From NCBI RefSeq assembly GCF_012911005.2, contig NZ_WTVS01000049.1, forward strand, positions 1 through 43,775: a stretch of 43,775 nucleotides of DNA. Reading direction: 5' to 3'. A model generated the notes under the pieces. The model made no database searches, was not told where the DNA came from, and was given only the letters and a program-made list of their open reading frames with translations. A program made the translations under genes and the position numbers. Origin of the DNA: Aromatoleum toluolicum (lineage in GTDB: Bacteria > Pseudomonadota > Gammaproteobacteria > Burkholderiales > Rhodocyclaceae). This document shows, in pieces, positions 8,822-16,890 of the stretch (positions are counted from its first letter, which is position 1; each line of letters begins with the position of its first letter).

Positions 8822-8853
8822 TGGCGGGATACGCTGTGCTCCTCCCGCCCTAC
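8822..8853 (-). repeat. REP-like palindrome, copy 2 (inverted)
   Basis: Read on the reverse strand this 32-bp element is GTAGGGCGGGAG, a short centre with GAGCACAGCG, then TATCCCGCCA. It matches copy 3 at 13477-13508 at nearly every position and is inverted relative to copy 1. It lies between two convergent genes (small membrane protein and rlmI), a typical location for REP elements, and the doublet could act as a transcription or mRNA-stability barrier. Confidence 0.75.
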
Positions 8854-8879
8854 GGCGGCAAGCCCGGTGCGGACGTCGA

Positions 8880-10070
8880 TCACCCGACCTGAACCGCCAG
8901 CCCCTTGAGGTATTCCCCTTCCGGCACCGCGAGCCCGATCGGGTGATCCGCCGCAGCCGACAGCCGGTGCAGGATGCGCGCGTCGACGCCGGAGTCGCTC
9001 GCCGCGCCGGCGACGATCTTCTGGAAGAGCTCCAGCCCGATGCCGCCCGAGCACGAGTAAGTCATCAGGATGCCGCCCGGGTTGAGCAGGCGGAAGCCGA
9101 AGAGGTTGATGTCCTTGTAGGCACGCGCGGCACGGTCCGCATGCGCGGCGGACGGCGCGAACTTGGGCGGATCGAGCACGATGAGATCGAAAGTCCGCGC
9201 CTCGGCCTTGAGCGTGCGCAGCGCGGCGAACACGTCGGCCTCCATCCACTCCGCACGTTCCGCGTCGAGCTGCGGGTTGCACGCGACGTTGCGGCGCGCG
9301 ACCTCCAGCGCCGGCCCCGAGGAATCGATCGACAATACCGACGTCGCACCGCCCGCGAGCGCCTGCAGCGAGAAGCCGCCGGTGTAGCAGAAGCAGTTGA
9401 GCACGCTGCGCCCGGCAGCGAGCAGCCCGGTGAGGCGGCGGTTGTCACGCTGGTCAAGGTAGAAACCGGTCTTGTGCCCGGCGACGACGTCGACTTCCAT
9501 GCGCACGCCGTTCTCGACGATGGTCAGCGCCTCCTGTGGCAGCTCGCCGTACACGCAGCCGGTCTGCGGCCCCAGCCCTTCGAGCTTGCGCACGTCGGAG
9601 TCGGAACGCTCGTACACCGCCTTGCAGCCCGTCGCCTGCACCAGCCCGGCGACGATCGCGTCGCGCCACTTTTCGGCGCCGGCGCTGGTGAGCTGCACGA
9701 CCACCACGTCGCCGAAGCGATCCGCGATCACGCCCGGCAGGCCGTCGGACTCACCGTGGATCAGGCGCACGCCGCTCTCGTTCGCGAGCAGCGGATGGGT
9801 CGCGCGGCGGGCGACCGACTCGGCGATGCGCCGCTTGAAGAAGACGTGGTCGATCGACACGTCCGGCGCAAAGGTCCACATGCGCGCGCGGATCTGCGAC
9901 TCGGGCGACCACGCGGCGCGACCGAGCGGGCGGCCGTCGTCCGCGACGACCTCGACGGTATCGCCGGGTCGCGCGCGGCCCTCCAGGCGGGCCACGGAAC
10001 CGGCGAACACCCACGGGTGGCGGCGCAGGAGCGAACGCTCCTTGCCGGGATTGAGTACGAGCTTGGACAT
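8880..10070 (-). CDS. rlmI: 23S rRNA (cytosine(1962)-C5)-methyltransferase-type protein
   Basis: RlmI methylates C1962 of 23S rRNA using S-adenosylmethionine. The 396-residue protein has an N-terminal PUA domain (about residues 1-75), then a Rossmann methyltransferase domain with NCFCYTGGFSLQAL (SAM binding), LDPPKFAPS and the C-terminal MTYSCSGG containing the likely catalytic cysteine. An open frame extends to 10388, but the ATG at 10070 (MSKLVLNPGKERSLL) fits the family. Distinguishing RlmI from closely related RlmK/L-type enzymes rests on the PUA domain and length. Confidence 0.88.
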   Translation of the reverse strand: MSKLVLNPGKERSLLRRHPWVFAGSVARLEGRARPGDTVEVVADDGRPLGRAAWSPESQIRARMWTFAPDVSIDHVFFKRRIAESVARRATHPLLANESGVRLIHGESDGLPGVIADRFGDVVVVQLTSAGAEKWRDAIVAGLVQATGCKAVYERSDSDVRKLEGLGPQTGCVYGELPQEALTIVENGVRMEVDVVAGHKTGFYLDQRDNRRLTGLLAAGRSVLNCFCYTGGFSLQALAGGATSVLSIDSSGPALEVARRNVACNPQLDAERAEWMEADVFAALRTLKAEARTFDLIVLDPPKFAPSAAHADRAARAYKDINLFGFRLLNPGGILMTYSCSGGIGLELFQKIVAGAASDSGVDARILHRLSAAADHPIGLAVPEGEYLKGLAVQVG

Positions 10071-10165
10071 GGCGCAGACCGCGGTAGGATTCAGGCGCGT
10101 GAGTGTATAGCCACGCGCCGCGCGTCGCCAGCGAACGAGCGACGGCGCAGCGGCCCCGACCGGCT

Positions 10166-10672
10166 TCAGTTCTGCATGCGCTTGCGGATGCGGTCGGCGG
10201 TATCGAGCAATTCCGGCAGGTCGCGCGAGCCCAGAAGCTGGCCGAAATGCTCGATCGCACGCGCGGTCAGGAACAGGTGTCCGTTGCCGCGACGCGTGAT
10301 CCAGCCGAGCTCGACGAGGCGCACGATCTTGCGCCGCACCGTCTCGCGCGGCAGGCCGGTCGCCGCGGCGATCGAATAGGCATTGCACGGGCGCATGACG
10401 GCGGCGAACTTGTCGCCATCGAGACTCAGAATGGCCTCGCCGCTGTTCTCGAGTGCGCCGATGTTATGCAAAGCGATTTCGCCGAGCAGCAGCGGCAACA
10501 GGATGTCGCGCTCGAACTCTTCGAACAGGCGCCTCAGGCTGCGTATCTGGTAGCGGGCCAGCAGGATCGCCGCAGTACGCAGGGGTGAGGGACAGGAGCC
10601 CTCTGCCACCGCATAGCCCCGCTCTCCGCCATTGGGGCTGTCGGCCTCTGGTTTCTTTGTCGTACGGTGCAT
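10166..10672 (-). CDS. Winged-helix/HTH putative transcription regulator
   Basis: A 168-residue protein whose N-terminal 35 residues are polar and probably disordered, followed by a helical region with many leucines, then a helix-turn-helix at about residues 100-135 (SIAAATGLPRETVRRKIVRL, followed by GWITRR, the wing). This resembles MarR/IclR-like winged helices, but no precise family was recognised. A ligand-binding domain is not evident. It lies between rlmI and xerC on the same strand, 194 bp from xerC. Its targets cannot be read from the sequence. Confidence 0.65.
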   Translation of the reverse strand: MHRTTKKPEADSPNGGERGYAVAEGSCPSPLRTAAILLARYQIRSLRRLFEEFERDILLPLLLGEIALHNIGALENSGEAILSLDGDKFAAVMRPCNAYSIAAATGLPRETVRRKIVRLVELGWITRRGNGHLFLTARAIEHFGQLLGSRDLPELLDTADRIRKRMQN

Positions 10673-10866
10673 GGCTGCCTTTCTCCCAACGCCCGCAACT
10701 GGGGGCGTGAGGCAGACTTGTCGGGGTGGAACGCCGTGGTTTTATTGGGGACTTCTTGCGTCGAGCATAGCGCAGACCCGCCCCGCAGCCGGGATTTTCG
10801 CTTCCCGGTGTAGGCAGGATTTCACAACCCTGAATTTTTAACCAAATATTTCCGACGAGAGGCGGA

Positions 10867-11790
10867 TCAACGGCGACGCGCGCGCGGATGCGCGGCATCA
10901 TAGACTTTTGCTAGATGCTGAAAATCAAGATGGGTATAGACCTGCGTGCTGCGGATGCTCGCATGGCCGAGCAGTTCCTGCACCGCCCGGAGATCGCCGC
11001 TCGACTGCAGCACATGGCTCGCGAAACTGTGGCGCAGCATGTGCGGATGCACGTGGACGCCGAGGCCGCGCAGCTGCGCCCAGCGCGTCAAGCGCGAGCG
11101 GATCGCTCCCGAACTCATGCGCGTGCCACTGCGCGTGACGAAGAGTGCGGGCTCGTCGCCCCGGGCCAGTGCGTCGCGCTGCGCGAGCCACGCCGCGAGG
11201 GCGGCGACGGCCTGCGTGCCGACCGGCACGGCACGCATCTTGTTACGCTTTCCCCGCACGGTGACCATGCGTTCGGCGAGATCGAGCGCGGGGCCGACGT
11301 CGAGCGCCGCAAGTTCAGCAAGACGTAGCCCGGACGAATACATCAGCTCGAACATCGCATGATCGCGCACGTCCAGCCCGTCCTCGGCATCGGCGTCGAG
11401 CAGCGCCTGCGCCTGGTCGGGCGACAGCGCCTTCGGCAGCGGCTGCGGCGACTTCGGCGGACGCACCCCTTCGGCGGGATTCACTTCCATCTCGCCGAGC
11501 TGGCGGATGAACCAGCGGAACAGCCCGCGCCACGCCGACAGCACGCGCGCGATCGAACGTCCGCCCAGGCCTTCGCCATGCATGCGCGCGACGAATCGGC
11601 GGATGTCGTGGGAAGTCAGGGTCGGCGGCGCACGCCCGTCGGCAAGCCGCTGCAGGCGCTCGAGATCGCGCCGGTAGTTCTCCAGCGTCAGCGCGGCGGC
11701 GCGCCGCTGGGTCGCGAGATAGCCGAGATAGGCCGCCAGCCACTCGGGCGGCGGTTGCGCGACAACGGCAGGGTCGTCGCCGCCGGTCAT
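10867..11790 (-). CDS. xerC: Tyrosine recombinase XerC
   Basis: XerC acts with XerD at dif to resolve chromosome dimers. The 307-residue protein has the N-terminal core-binding domain (WLAAYLGYLATQRRAA) and the C-terminal catalytic domain with the Arg of SGLRLAEL, the Lys of VRGKRNK, His-x-x-Arg in HMLRHSF, the His of ELLGHAS and the nucleophilic Tyr of TQVYTH. The ATG at 11790 follows the DUF484 stop by 2 bp. The order dapF-DUF484-xerC is conserved in proteobacteria, which supports XerC over XerD or a phage integrase. Confidence 0.93.
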   Translation of the reverse strand: MTGGDDPAVVAQPPPEWLAAYLGYLATQRRAAALTLENYRRDLERLQRLADGRAPPTLTSHDIRRFVARMHGEGLGGRSIARVLSAWRGLFRWFIRQLGEMEVNPAEGVRPPKSPQPLPKALSPDQAQALLDADAEDGLDVRDHAMFELMYSSGLRLAELAALDVGPALDLAERMVTVRGKRNKMRAVPVGTQAVAALAAWLAQRDALARGDEPALFVTRSGTRMSSGAIRSRLTRWAQLRGLGVHVHPHMLRHSFASHVLQSSGDLRAVQELLGHASIRSTQVYTHLDFQHLAKVYDAAHPRARRR

Positions 11791-11792
11791 GC

Positions 11793-12443
11793 TCAGCCGA
11801 GCTGCCGGCGCAGCGCCGAAGCGACGATGTCGCCGATGCGCGAGACGTAGAGCGTGCCCATCTCGGGGTAGAAGCGCTCGCTCTCCTGACTGCCGAGGGC
11901 GAGCAGGCCGAACGTCTGCGCGTCGCGGCGCAGCGGGATCAGCGCGACCGAACGCACATGCGCCGAGGCGTCGCCGAACCATTCCAGCACTTCGAGATTG
12001 ACCGGCGCACCGCAAAAGGGATGGCGCATGTCGCCGGCGAAGAAGCGCATCGCCTCGCTGACGGGCGCGAAATCCTCGCCCTCGCGGGTCAGCACCGAGT
12101 TCCACACGCGCAGCGCAATGCTGGGCACGGAGAAATCGTCGCGCAGGTTCTCGAACAGCGCGTGCCGCAGCGTTTCGTAATCCTCGGCCTCGAGCAGCGC
12201 GAGCGTCAGGCGATGCACCTTCTCGCCGATCTCGTCGTTCTCCTCGCCGAAGCGGATCAGCTCGGCGAGCTTGCCTTCGAGGAGCCGGATCTTGTCGCGC
12301 AGCGCGTGCAGCTGGCGCTCGGCGAGCGAGATCGCCTGTCCGCCGTGCGGATGCGGGACGGTCAGCTGGGTGAAGAGTTCGCCGTGCTCGGCGAGGAAAT
12401 CCGGATGTTCCTTGAGATATCGTGCGACGTCGGCTGCATTCAT
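11793..12443 (-). CDS. DUF484 family protein
   Basis: A 216-residue protein with an N-terminal helix (DVARYLKEHPDFLAEH), a coiled-coil-like segment (residues about 35-75, SLAERQLHALRDKIRLLEGKL) and a C-terminal GAF-like domain (about residues 85-210). DUF484 proteins have no established function but almost always sit between dapF and xerC, as here. The ATG at 12443 opens MNAADVARYL; an upstream ATG at 12494 would add 17 residues without family support. Stop and xerC start are 2 bp apart. Confidence 0.9.
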   Translation of the reverse strand: MNAADVARYLKEHPDFLAEHGELFTQLTVPHPHGGQAISLAERQLHALRDKIRLLEGKLAELIRFGEENDEIGEKVHRLTLALLEAEDYETLRHALFENLRDDFSVPSIALRVWNSVLTREGEDFAPVSEAMRFFAGDMRHPFCGAPVNLEVLEWFGDASAHVRSVALIPLRRDAQTFGLLALGSQESERFYPEMGTLYVSRIGDIVASALRRQLG

Positions 12444-12534
12444 GGAAAGACCGCTCCCTGCGGACGGTTCGCGTCCGCGCGTGTTCATTGGCAACCGGGC
12501 CGGCGCGTGGATTGCACGGCGCCGCCCGGCCCGA

Positions 12535-13368
12535 TCATGCGAGTTCGATCTCGCCTGCGAATACCGTCACGGCCGGCCCGGTCATCAGCACCGGCTCGCC
12601 GACGCCCGCCCACGCGATCTCCAGTTCGCCGCCGCGCGTCTCCACGCGCACCGGCGACGCCAGCAGCTCGCGCCGGATACCCGCGACCACCGCGGCGCAC
12701 GCGCCCGTGCCGCAGGCGAGCGTCTCGCCCGCACCGCGCTCGTACACGCGCAGGCGGATGCGGTGCTCATCCACCACCTCCATGAAGCCGGCATTTACGC
12801 GGGCGGGGAAGCGCGGATGGTTCTCGATCAGCGGCCCCTGCACCGCCACCGGCGCGGCATCGACGTCGGCGACGACCTGCACCGCGTGCGGGTTACCCAT
12901 CGACACCGCGGTGATCGCGACCGTCGTGCCGGCGACGTCGAGCGGCTGCACGACAGTGTCCGAGTCCGAGACGAAGGGCACGCGCGCGGGCTCGAACACC
13001 GGCACGCCCATGTCGACGGTGACCAGGCCGCTGTCCTCGAGGCGCGGCGCGATCACGCCGGACTTCGTCTCGACACGGATCTCGCGCTTGGCGGTGAGTC
13101 CCTGCTCATGCACGAAACGCACGAAGCAGCGCGCACCGTTGCCGCACTGCTCGACCTCGCCGCCGTCGGCGTTGAAGATGCGATAGCGGAAATCCACGCC
13201 GGCCTGCCCGGCCGGCTCGACAACCAGCAACTGGTCGCAGCCGACGCCGAAATGGCGGTCGGCGAGGAAGCGGACACGCTCGGGCGTGAGTTCGACGTGC
13301 TGGCGCACGGCATCGATGACGACGAAGTCGTTGCCGAGGCCGTGCATTTTGGCGAAGCGCAGATGCAT
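12535..13368 (-). CDS. dapF: Diaminopimelate epimerase
   Basis: DapF interconverts LL- and meso-diaminopimelate in lysine and peptidoglycan synthesis through a two-cysteine mechanism. The 277-residue protein starts [17 protein letters not shown] and has both active-site cysteines, in [11 protein letters not shown] and [12 protein letters not shown]. The open frame reaches 13509, into the REP-like element, but the ATG at 13368 matches the family start. It precedes DUF484 and xerC on the same strand with a gap of 91 bp. Confidence 0.97.
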   Translation of the reverse strand: MHLRFAKMHGLGNDFVVIDAVRQHVELTPERVRFLADRHFGVGCDQLLVVEPAGQAGVDFRYRIFNADGGEVEQCGNGARCFVRFVHEQGLTAKREIRVETKSGVIAPRLEDSGLVTVDMGVPVFEPARVPFVSDSDTVVQPLDVAGTTVAITAVSMGNPHAVQVVADVDAAPVAVQGPLIENHPRFPARVNAGFMEVVDEHRIRLRVYERGAGETLACGTGACAAVVAGIRRELLASPVRVETRGGELEIAWAGVGEPVLMTGPAVTVFAGEIELA

Positions 13369-13476
13369 GGAAAATGTTCCGCTCAGAAGATTCGAATCGG
13401 CGCGAGCCGAACTGTGGAATTCTCGCGCAGCCTCCCGGGGGAGTCCAGCGACATGCTGGCCATTGCACGGGCTCTC

Positions 13477-13508
13477 GTAGGGCGGGAGCAGCGCAGCGTA
13501 TCCCGCCA
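13477..13508 (+). repeat. REP-like palindrome, copy 3
   Basis: This 32-bp element begins GTAGGGCGGGAG, has centre CAGCGCAGCG and ends TATCCCGCCA. It folds as a GGCGGGA/TCCCGCC hairpin and is nearly identical to copy 2. It lies in the 196-bp space between an acyltransferase gene and dapF, both on the reverse strand. The remainder of that space holds nothing recognisable. Confidence 0.75.
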
Positions 13509-13564
13509 CGCGGCGGTCGGGCAGATTCAGGCGACCGGTCCGCCCCCGCCCGCCTCCAAGCCCC

Positions 13565-14452
13565 TCAGTACGGCCGTTTCTCCCCCGGCGGGCGCGTCTT
13601 GAAGCGGCGATGCACCCAGTAATACTGCTCCGGCATCGTGCGCACGACCGACTCGATCCACTGGTTCATGCGCAGCGTGTCGGCCTCGACGTCCGCGGTC
13701 GGGAAGTCCGCCCACGGTTCGCCCAGCCGCGTCACGTAGCCCTGGCCGTCCGGCAGCATCTCGGTCACGCAGGGCACGACGGCCGCGCGCGCGAGGCGCG
13801 ACAGGCGCGACAGGCCGGTGATCGTCGCCGCCGGCACGCCGAAGAAGGGCACGAAGATCGAATCCTCGCGCCCGTAGTCCATGTCCGGCAGGTAGTAGAA
13901 CGGGCGCCCCGCCTTCATCGCCTTCACCGTGCCGCGCACGCCGTCCTGGCGCGACAGCAGCAGCTGGTCGCCGAAGCGGCTGCGCCCGTGGAACAGCCAG
14001 CGGTCGAACACCGGGTTGTTCTGGCGCGCGTAGACGCTGACGCTATCGAACTCCATCGCGAAGCGCGCGCCGCCCATGTCGAGACCGAGGAAATGCGGCG
14101 CCAGCAGCAGCACCGGACGCCCCGCGGCGATCAGGACATCGACGTGCTCGCGCCCTTCGAGCCGGATCATGCCCTTCAGGCGCTCCTCGTTCGCCCACCA
14201 CAACAGGCCGCGCTCGAGCATGCTGCGACCCAGCGCATGGAAGTGCGCCCGCGCGATGCGCGCGCGCTCCGCCTCGTCCATCGCGGGAAAGCACAGGCGC
14301 AGGTTCACGTTGACGATATGGCGGCGCCGGCCCGCGAAGCGGTACAGCAGCTCGCCCACTGCCGCGCCGATGCGCGCCTGCACGCCCAGCGGCAGCCAGT
14401 GCAGCAGCCAGAAGAGCGCGACGGCGATCCAGCTCGCGACGCGCGCCATCAT
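13565..14452 (-). CDS. lpxL: LpxL/HtrB-type lipid A acyltransferase
   Basis: Members of this family add secondary acyl chains to the Kdo-lipid A precursor at the inner membrane. The 295-residue protein has an N-terminal membrane anchor ([15 protein letters not shown]) and the catalytic HX4D motif as HFLGLD, followed by the [17 protein letters not shown] region that contacts substrate. The ATG at 14452 overlaps the stop of the upstream acyltransferase gene (ATGA), so the two are coupled. Which acyl position it modifies cannot be told from sequence; the assignment to LpxL over LpxM is tentative. Confidence 0.82.
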   Translation of the reverse strand: MMARVASWIAVALFWLLHWLPLGVQARIGAAVGELLYRFAGRRRHIVNVNLRLCFPAMDEAERARIARAHFHALGRSMLERGLLWWANEERLKGMIRLEGREHVDVLIAAGRPVLLLAPHFLGLDMGGARFAMEFDSVSVYARQNNPVFDRWLFHGRSRFGDQLLLSRQDGVRGTVKAMKAGRPFYYLPDMDYGREDSIFVPFFGVPAATITGLSRLSRLARAAVVPCVTEMLPDGQGYVTRLGEPWADFPTADVEADTLRMNQWIESVVRTMPEQYYWVHRRFKTRPPGEKRPY

Positions 14453-15309
14453 CGTTCGCCCTCCGGCGCCGGCACGCCCGACGGGCGCTTGTAACGGTTG
14501 TAGCCCCACAGGTACTGCGCCGGGCCGGCGAGGATCAGGCGCTCGATCTCGCGGTTGATCGCGACGCAGCGCTCCTCCAGTGTTCCGGCGATCGGCTCGA
14601 CCGGCTCGGAAATGCGCACGACGTAGCCCTCGCCGCGCGGCAGGCGCTCGGTCCAGATCATCAGCGCCTTCACGCCCTTCACCTCGGACAGGCGCGCCGC
14701 GAGCGTCATCGTCCACGCCGGCTTGCCGAAGAAGGGCGCCCACACGCCCTCGCCCTGCCCCGGCGCCTGGTCGGGCAGCATGCCGACCATCTCGCCGCTC
14801 CTGAGCGCCTTCACCAGCCGCCGCACGCCCGACACGTCGGCCGGCGCGACGCGGATCTCGCCGCGCGCGCGCCCCGCCTCCATCAGCGGACCGAGCGCAG
14901 CCTTGCGCGGCTCGCGGAACAGCACCGTGATCGGGCCGTGCGTGGAACAGTACTGCGCGCACATCTCGAAGCAGCCCAGATGCGGCGTCAGGAACAGCAC
15001 GCTGGCCCCCTCGGCGCGGGCGCGCTCGATCAGCTCGCGCCCTTCGACGCGCACGACGCGCGCCAGCACCTCGTCCTGCGGACGCAGCCACACGAAGGGC
15101 AGTTCGAGCGCCTGGCGGCCGGCCTCGGCGATGGCCGCCTTCAGCAGCGCCGGATCGGCGCGCCCGAGCGCGTTCGCGAGATTGGCCTCGAGCCTGCGCG
15201 CGTAGGACGGCGAGAAGCGCCACGTGAGCCAGCCGGCCCAGCCGCCGAGGCGGTGGAGCCACGCGAGCGGCAGTCGCGCGAGAATCCGGAAGAGTATATT
15301 GACGATCAC
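14449..15309 (-). CDS. Second lipid A-type lysophospholipid acyltransferase
   Basis: A 286-residue protein of the same family as its downstream neighbour, with an N-terminal hydrophobic segment (ILFRILARLPLAWLHRL), the catalytic HX4E as HLGCFE, and LPDQAPGQGEGVWAPFFG. The start is uncertain: the GTG at 15309 (VIVNILFRIL) fits family alignments, whereas a TTG at 15363 would add 18 unconserved residues and run into the metK promoter. Paired acyltransferase genes suggest stepwise acylation of lipid A, or lipid A plus an ornithine/aminolipid substrate. It diverges from metK across about 230 bp. Confidence 0.8.
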   Translation of the reverse strand: MIVNILFRILARLPLAWLHRLGGWAGWLTWRFSPSYARRLEANLANALGRADPALLKAAIAEAGRQALELPFVWLRPQDEVLARVVRVEGRELIERARAEGASVLFLTPHLGCFEMCAQYCSTHGPITVLFREPRKAALGPLMEAGRARGEIRVAPADVSGVRRLVKALRSGEMVGMLPDQAPGQGEGVWAPFFGKPAWTMTLAARLSEVKGVKALMIWTERLPRGEGYVVRISEPVEPIAGTLEERCVAINREIERLILAGPAQYLWGYNRYKRPSGVPAPEGER

Positions 15310-15345
15310 GGGCGAAGGGCCGGGCCACGGGCAGGAAGTCCGCGA

Positions 15346-15373
15346 TTGACCGGCCGGGTCCAAAGACTATAAT
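15346..15373 (+). promoter_or_regulatory. Sigma-70 promoter of metK
   Basis: TTGACC (15346-15351) and TATAAT (15368-15373) are separated by 16 bp, close to the sigma-70 consensus. The expected transcription start is near 15380, immediately before the structured leader. On the opposite strand the same AT-rich patch could supply a -10 for the acyltransferase operon, but no matching -35 was seen. Confidence 0.8.
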
Positions 15374-15382
15374 TATCGCCTA

Positions 15383-15466
15383 GCCGCCGAGTTAATACGA
15401 CAACTTGCAGGGCGGCGCCCGAACGTACCTGAGCGGTCGAGGCAAACAAATACTGCTAAAGCGTCG
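15383..15466 (+). promoter_or_regulatory. SAM-II-like riboswitch aptamer upstream of metK
   Basis: The leader can form the SAM-II pseudoknot fold. P1 pairs GCCGCC (15383-15388) with GGCGGC (15411-15416). Its loop starts GAGTTAATA, like the GAUUUAA of SAM-II. The 3' part of the loop pairs with the tail: TTGC (15405-15408) with GC(T)AA (15455-15459), and CGAC (15398-15401) with GTCG (15463-15466). The conserved A-rich plus GCTAAA segment (AAATACTGCTAAA) is present. A 38-nt joining loop, longer than the minimal class, holds an extra small hairpin. Placement directly before metK fits SAM feedback. The call is from manual comparison with the remembered consensus. Confidence 0.65.
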
Positions 15467-15477
15467 CCTGCTCGACG

Positions 15478-15525
15478 AAATCCCCGGAGCCGGCCACGCC
15501 GGAAATCTCTGGGGATTTTTGTTTT
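15478..15525 (+). terminator. Intrinsic terminator/attenuator in metK leader
   Basis: AAATCCCC-GGAG-CCGGC (15478-15494) pairs with GCCGG-CTCT-GGGGATTT (15498-15518) with one AAAT bulge, and is followed by TTTTTGTTTT. This is a strong rho-independent terminator shape lying between the aptamer and the metK ribosome binding site (AGGAG, 15527-15531). It suggests premature termination when SAM is abundant. A competing helix GTCGAGGC (15436-15443) with GCC and CTCGAC (15466-15476) would break the aptamer pseudoknot; how it is linked to the terminator is not obvious. Confidence 0.75.
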
Positions 15526-15537
15526 CAGGAGCAGTGC

Positions 15538-16704
15538 ATGAGCAGGGAATTCCTCTTCACCTCGGAATCGGTCTCGGAAGGTCATCCGGACAAGGTCGCC
15601 GACCAGGTCTCCGACGGCGTCCTCGACGCGATCCTCGCCGAAGACCCGAAGGCGCGCGTCGCGTGCGAGACGCTGGTGTCGACCGGTCTCGTCGTGATCT
15701 CGGGCGAGATCACCACCACCGCCCACCCGAACTACCGCGAGATCGCGCAGGAAGTCATCCGCCGCATCGGCTACGACAACTCCGACATCGGTTTCGACTA
15801 CAAGAGCTGCGCGGTGCTCGCCGCGATCAACCGCCAGTCCGCGGACATCGCACAGGGCGTGAATGAAGGCGAAGGCCTGGACCTCGATCAGGGCGCCGGC
15901 GACCAGGGTCTGATGTTCGGCTACGCGTGCAGCGAGACGCCCAGCCTGATGCCGCTGCCGATCTACTACGCGCACCGCGTGATGCAGCGCCAGGCCGAGC
16001 TGCGCAAGGACGGCCGCCTGCCGTGGCTGCGCCCGGACGCGAAGAGCCAGCTGACGGTGAAATACGTCGACGGCAAGCCGGTCGCGATCGACACCGTCGT
16101 GGTGTCCACGCAGCACAGCCCGGAGGTCTCGCATGCGCAGATCGCCGAGGCCGTGATCGAGGAGATCATCAAGCCGGTTCTGCCGAAGGAATTGATGCAG
16201 GGCGAGGTGCGCTACCTGATCAACCCGACCGGCCGCTTCGTCATCGGCGGCCCGCACGGCGACTGCGGCCTCACCGGGCGCAAGATCATCGTCGACACCT
16301 ACGGCGGCGCAGCCCACCACGGTGGCGGCGCGTTCTCGGGCAAGGATCCGTCGAAGGTCGACCGCTCGGCCGCCTACGCCGGCCGCTGGGTCGCGAAGAA
16401 CATCGTCGCGGCCGGACTCGCCGAGCGCTGCGAGGTGCAGGTCGCGTACGCGATCGGCGTCGCCAAGCCGGTGTCGATGATGGTCGAGACCTTCGGCACG
16501 GGCAGGATCGCCGACGAGAAGATCGTCGAGCTGATCCAGCGCCACTTCGACCTGCGCCCGAAGGCGATCATCCAGGGCCTCAACCTGCTGCGCCCGATCT
16601 ACGGCAAGACCGCCGCCTACGGCCACTTCGGCCGTGACGAGCCGGAGTTCGCGTGGGAGAACACCGACAAGGCCGCCGCACTGCGCGCCGACGCCGGGCT
16701 GTAA
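15538..16704 (+). CDS. metK: S-adenosylmethionine synthetase
   Basis: MetK makes S-adenosylmethionine from methionine and ATP in the cytoplasm. The 388-residue protein has the motifs [18 protein letters not shown] (ATP/methionine site), [12 protein letters not shown] (signature 1) and [16 protein letters not shown] (signature 2, phosphate-binding). The ATG at 15538 has AGGAG 6 nt upstream. Its own leader carries a SAM-II-like element and a terminator, so it is probably repressed by its product. It stands alone, with a GC hairpin after the stop. Confidence 0.97.
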   Translation: MSREFLFTSESVSEGHPDKVADQVSDGVLDAILAEDPKARVACETLVSTGLVVISGEITTTAHPNYREIAQEVIRRIGYDNSDIGFDYKSCAVLAAINRQSADIAQGVNEGEGLDLDQGAGDQGLMFGYACSETPSLMPLPIYYAHRVMQRQAELRKDGRLPWLRPDAKSQLTVKYVDGKPVAIDTVVVSTQHSPEVSHAQIAEAVIEEIIKPVLPKELMQGEVRYLINPTGRFVIGGPHGDCGLTGRKIIVDTYGGAAHHGGGAFSGKDPSKVDRSAAYAGRWVAKNIVAAGLAERCEVQVAYAIGVAKPVSMMVETFGTGRIADEKIVELIQRHFDLRPKAIIQGLNLLRPIYGKTAAYGHFGRDEPEFAWENTDKAAALRADAGL

Positions 16705-16712
16705 GCCTGCGG

Positions 16713-16740
16713 GCCGGGACGGCTGCCAGGCCGTCCCGGC
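16713..16740 (+). terminator. GC hairpin after metK
   Basis: GCCGGGACGG (16713-16722) pairs with CCGTCCCGGC (16731-16740), 8 bp after the metK stop. No T-tract follows, so termination may be weak. The remaining 90 bp to the next hairpin hold no tRNA or gene. Confidence 0.5.
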
Positions 16741-16830
16741 GTTCCGCCGTGGCATCCGACTCGCCCAGTTCTTACCGTTGCGACACGGGACTGCGGAGTT
16801 GCGCGGCAACGAGAAACAATCATCGAAATT

Positions 16831-16870
16831 CGGCCGTCGGCGGCTTGCATGCTGCTTAAGCCGGCGGCCG
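16831..16870 (-). terminator. Hairpin after the RTX gene
   Basis: On the reverse strand CGGCCGCCGGCTT (16870-16858) pairs imperfectly with AAGCCGCCGACGGCCG (16846-16831), 21 bp past the RTX stop. It is followed by AATTTCG instead of a long T-tract, so it is a plausible but weak terminator. Confidence 0.4.
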
Positions 16871-16890
16871 GTCTTTCATATCCCCACCCG

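Noticed and set aside
10867-11790. Tyrosine recombinase as a sign of an integrated element.
   Set aside because: The gene is xerC in its conserved dapF-DUF484-xerC context; no attachment-site duplication or phage gene is nearby.
16741-16890. Possible tRNA or small RNA after metK.
   Set aside because: No cloverleaf or conserved T-loop could be found; only the two hairpins listed.
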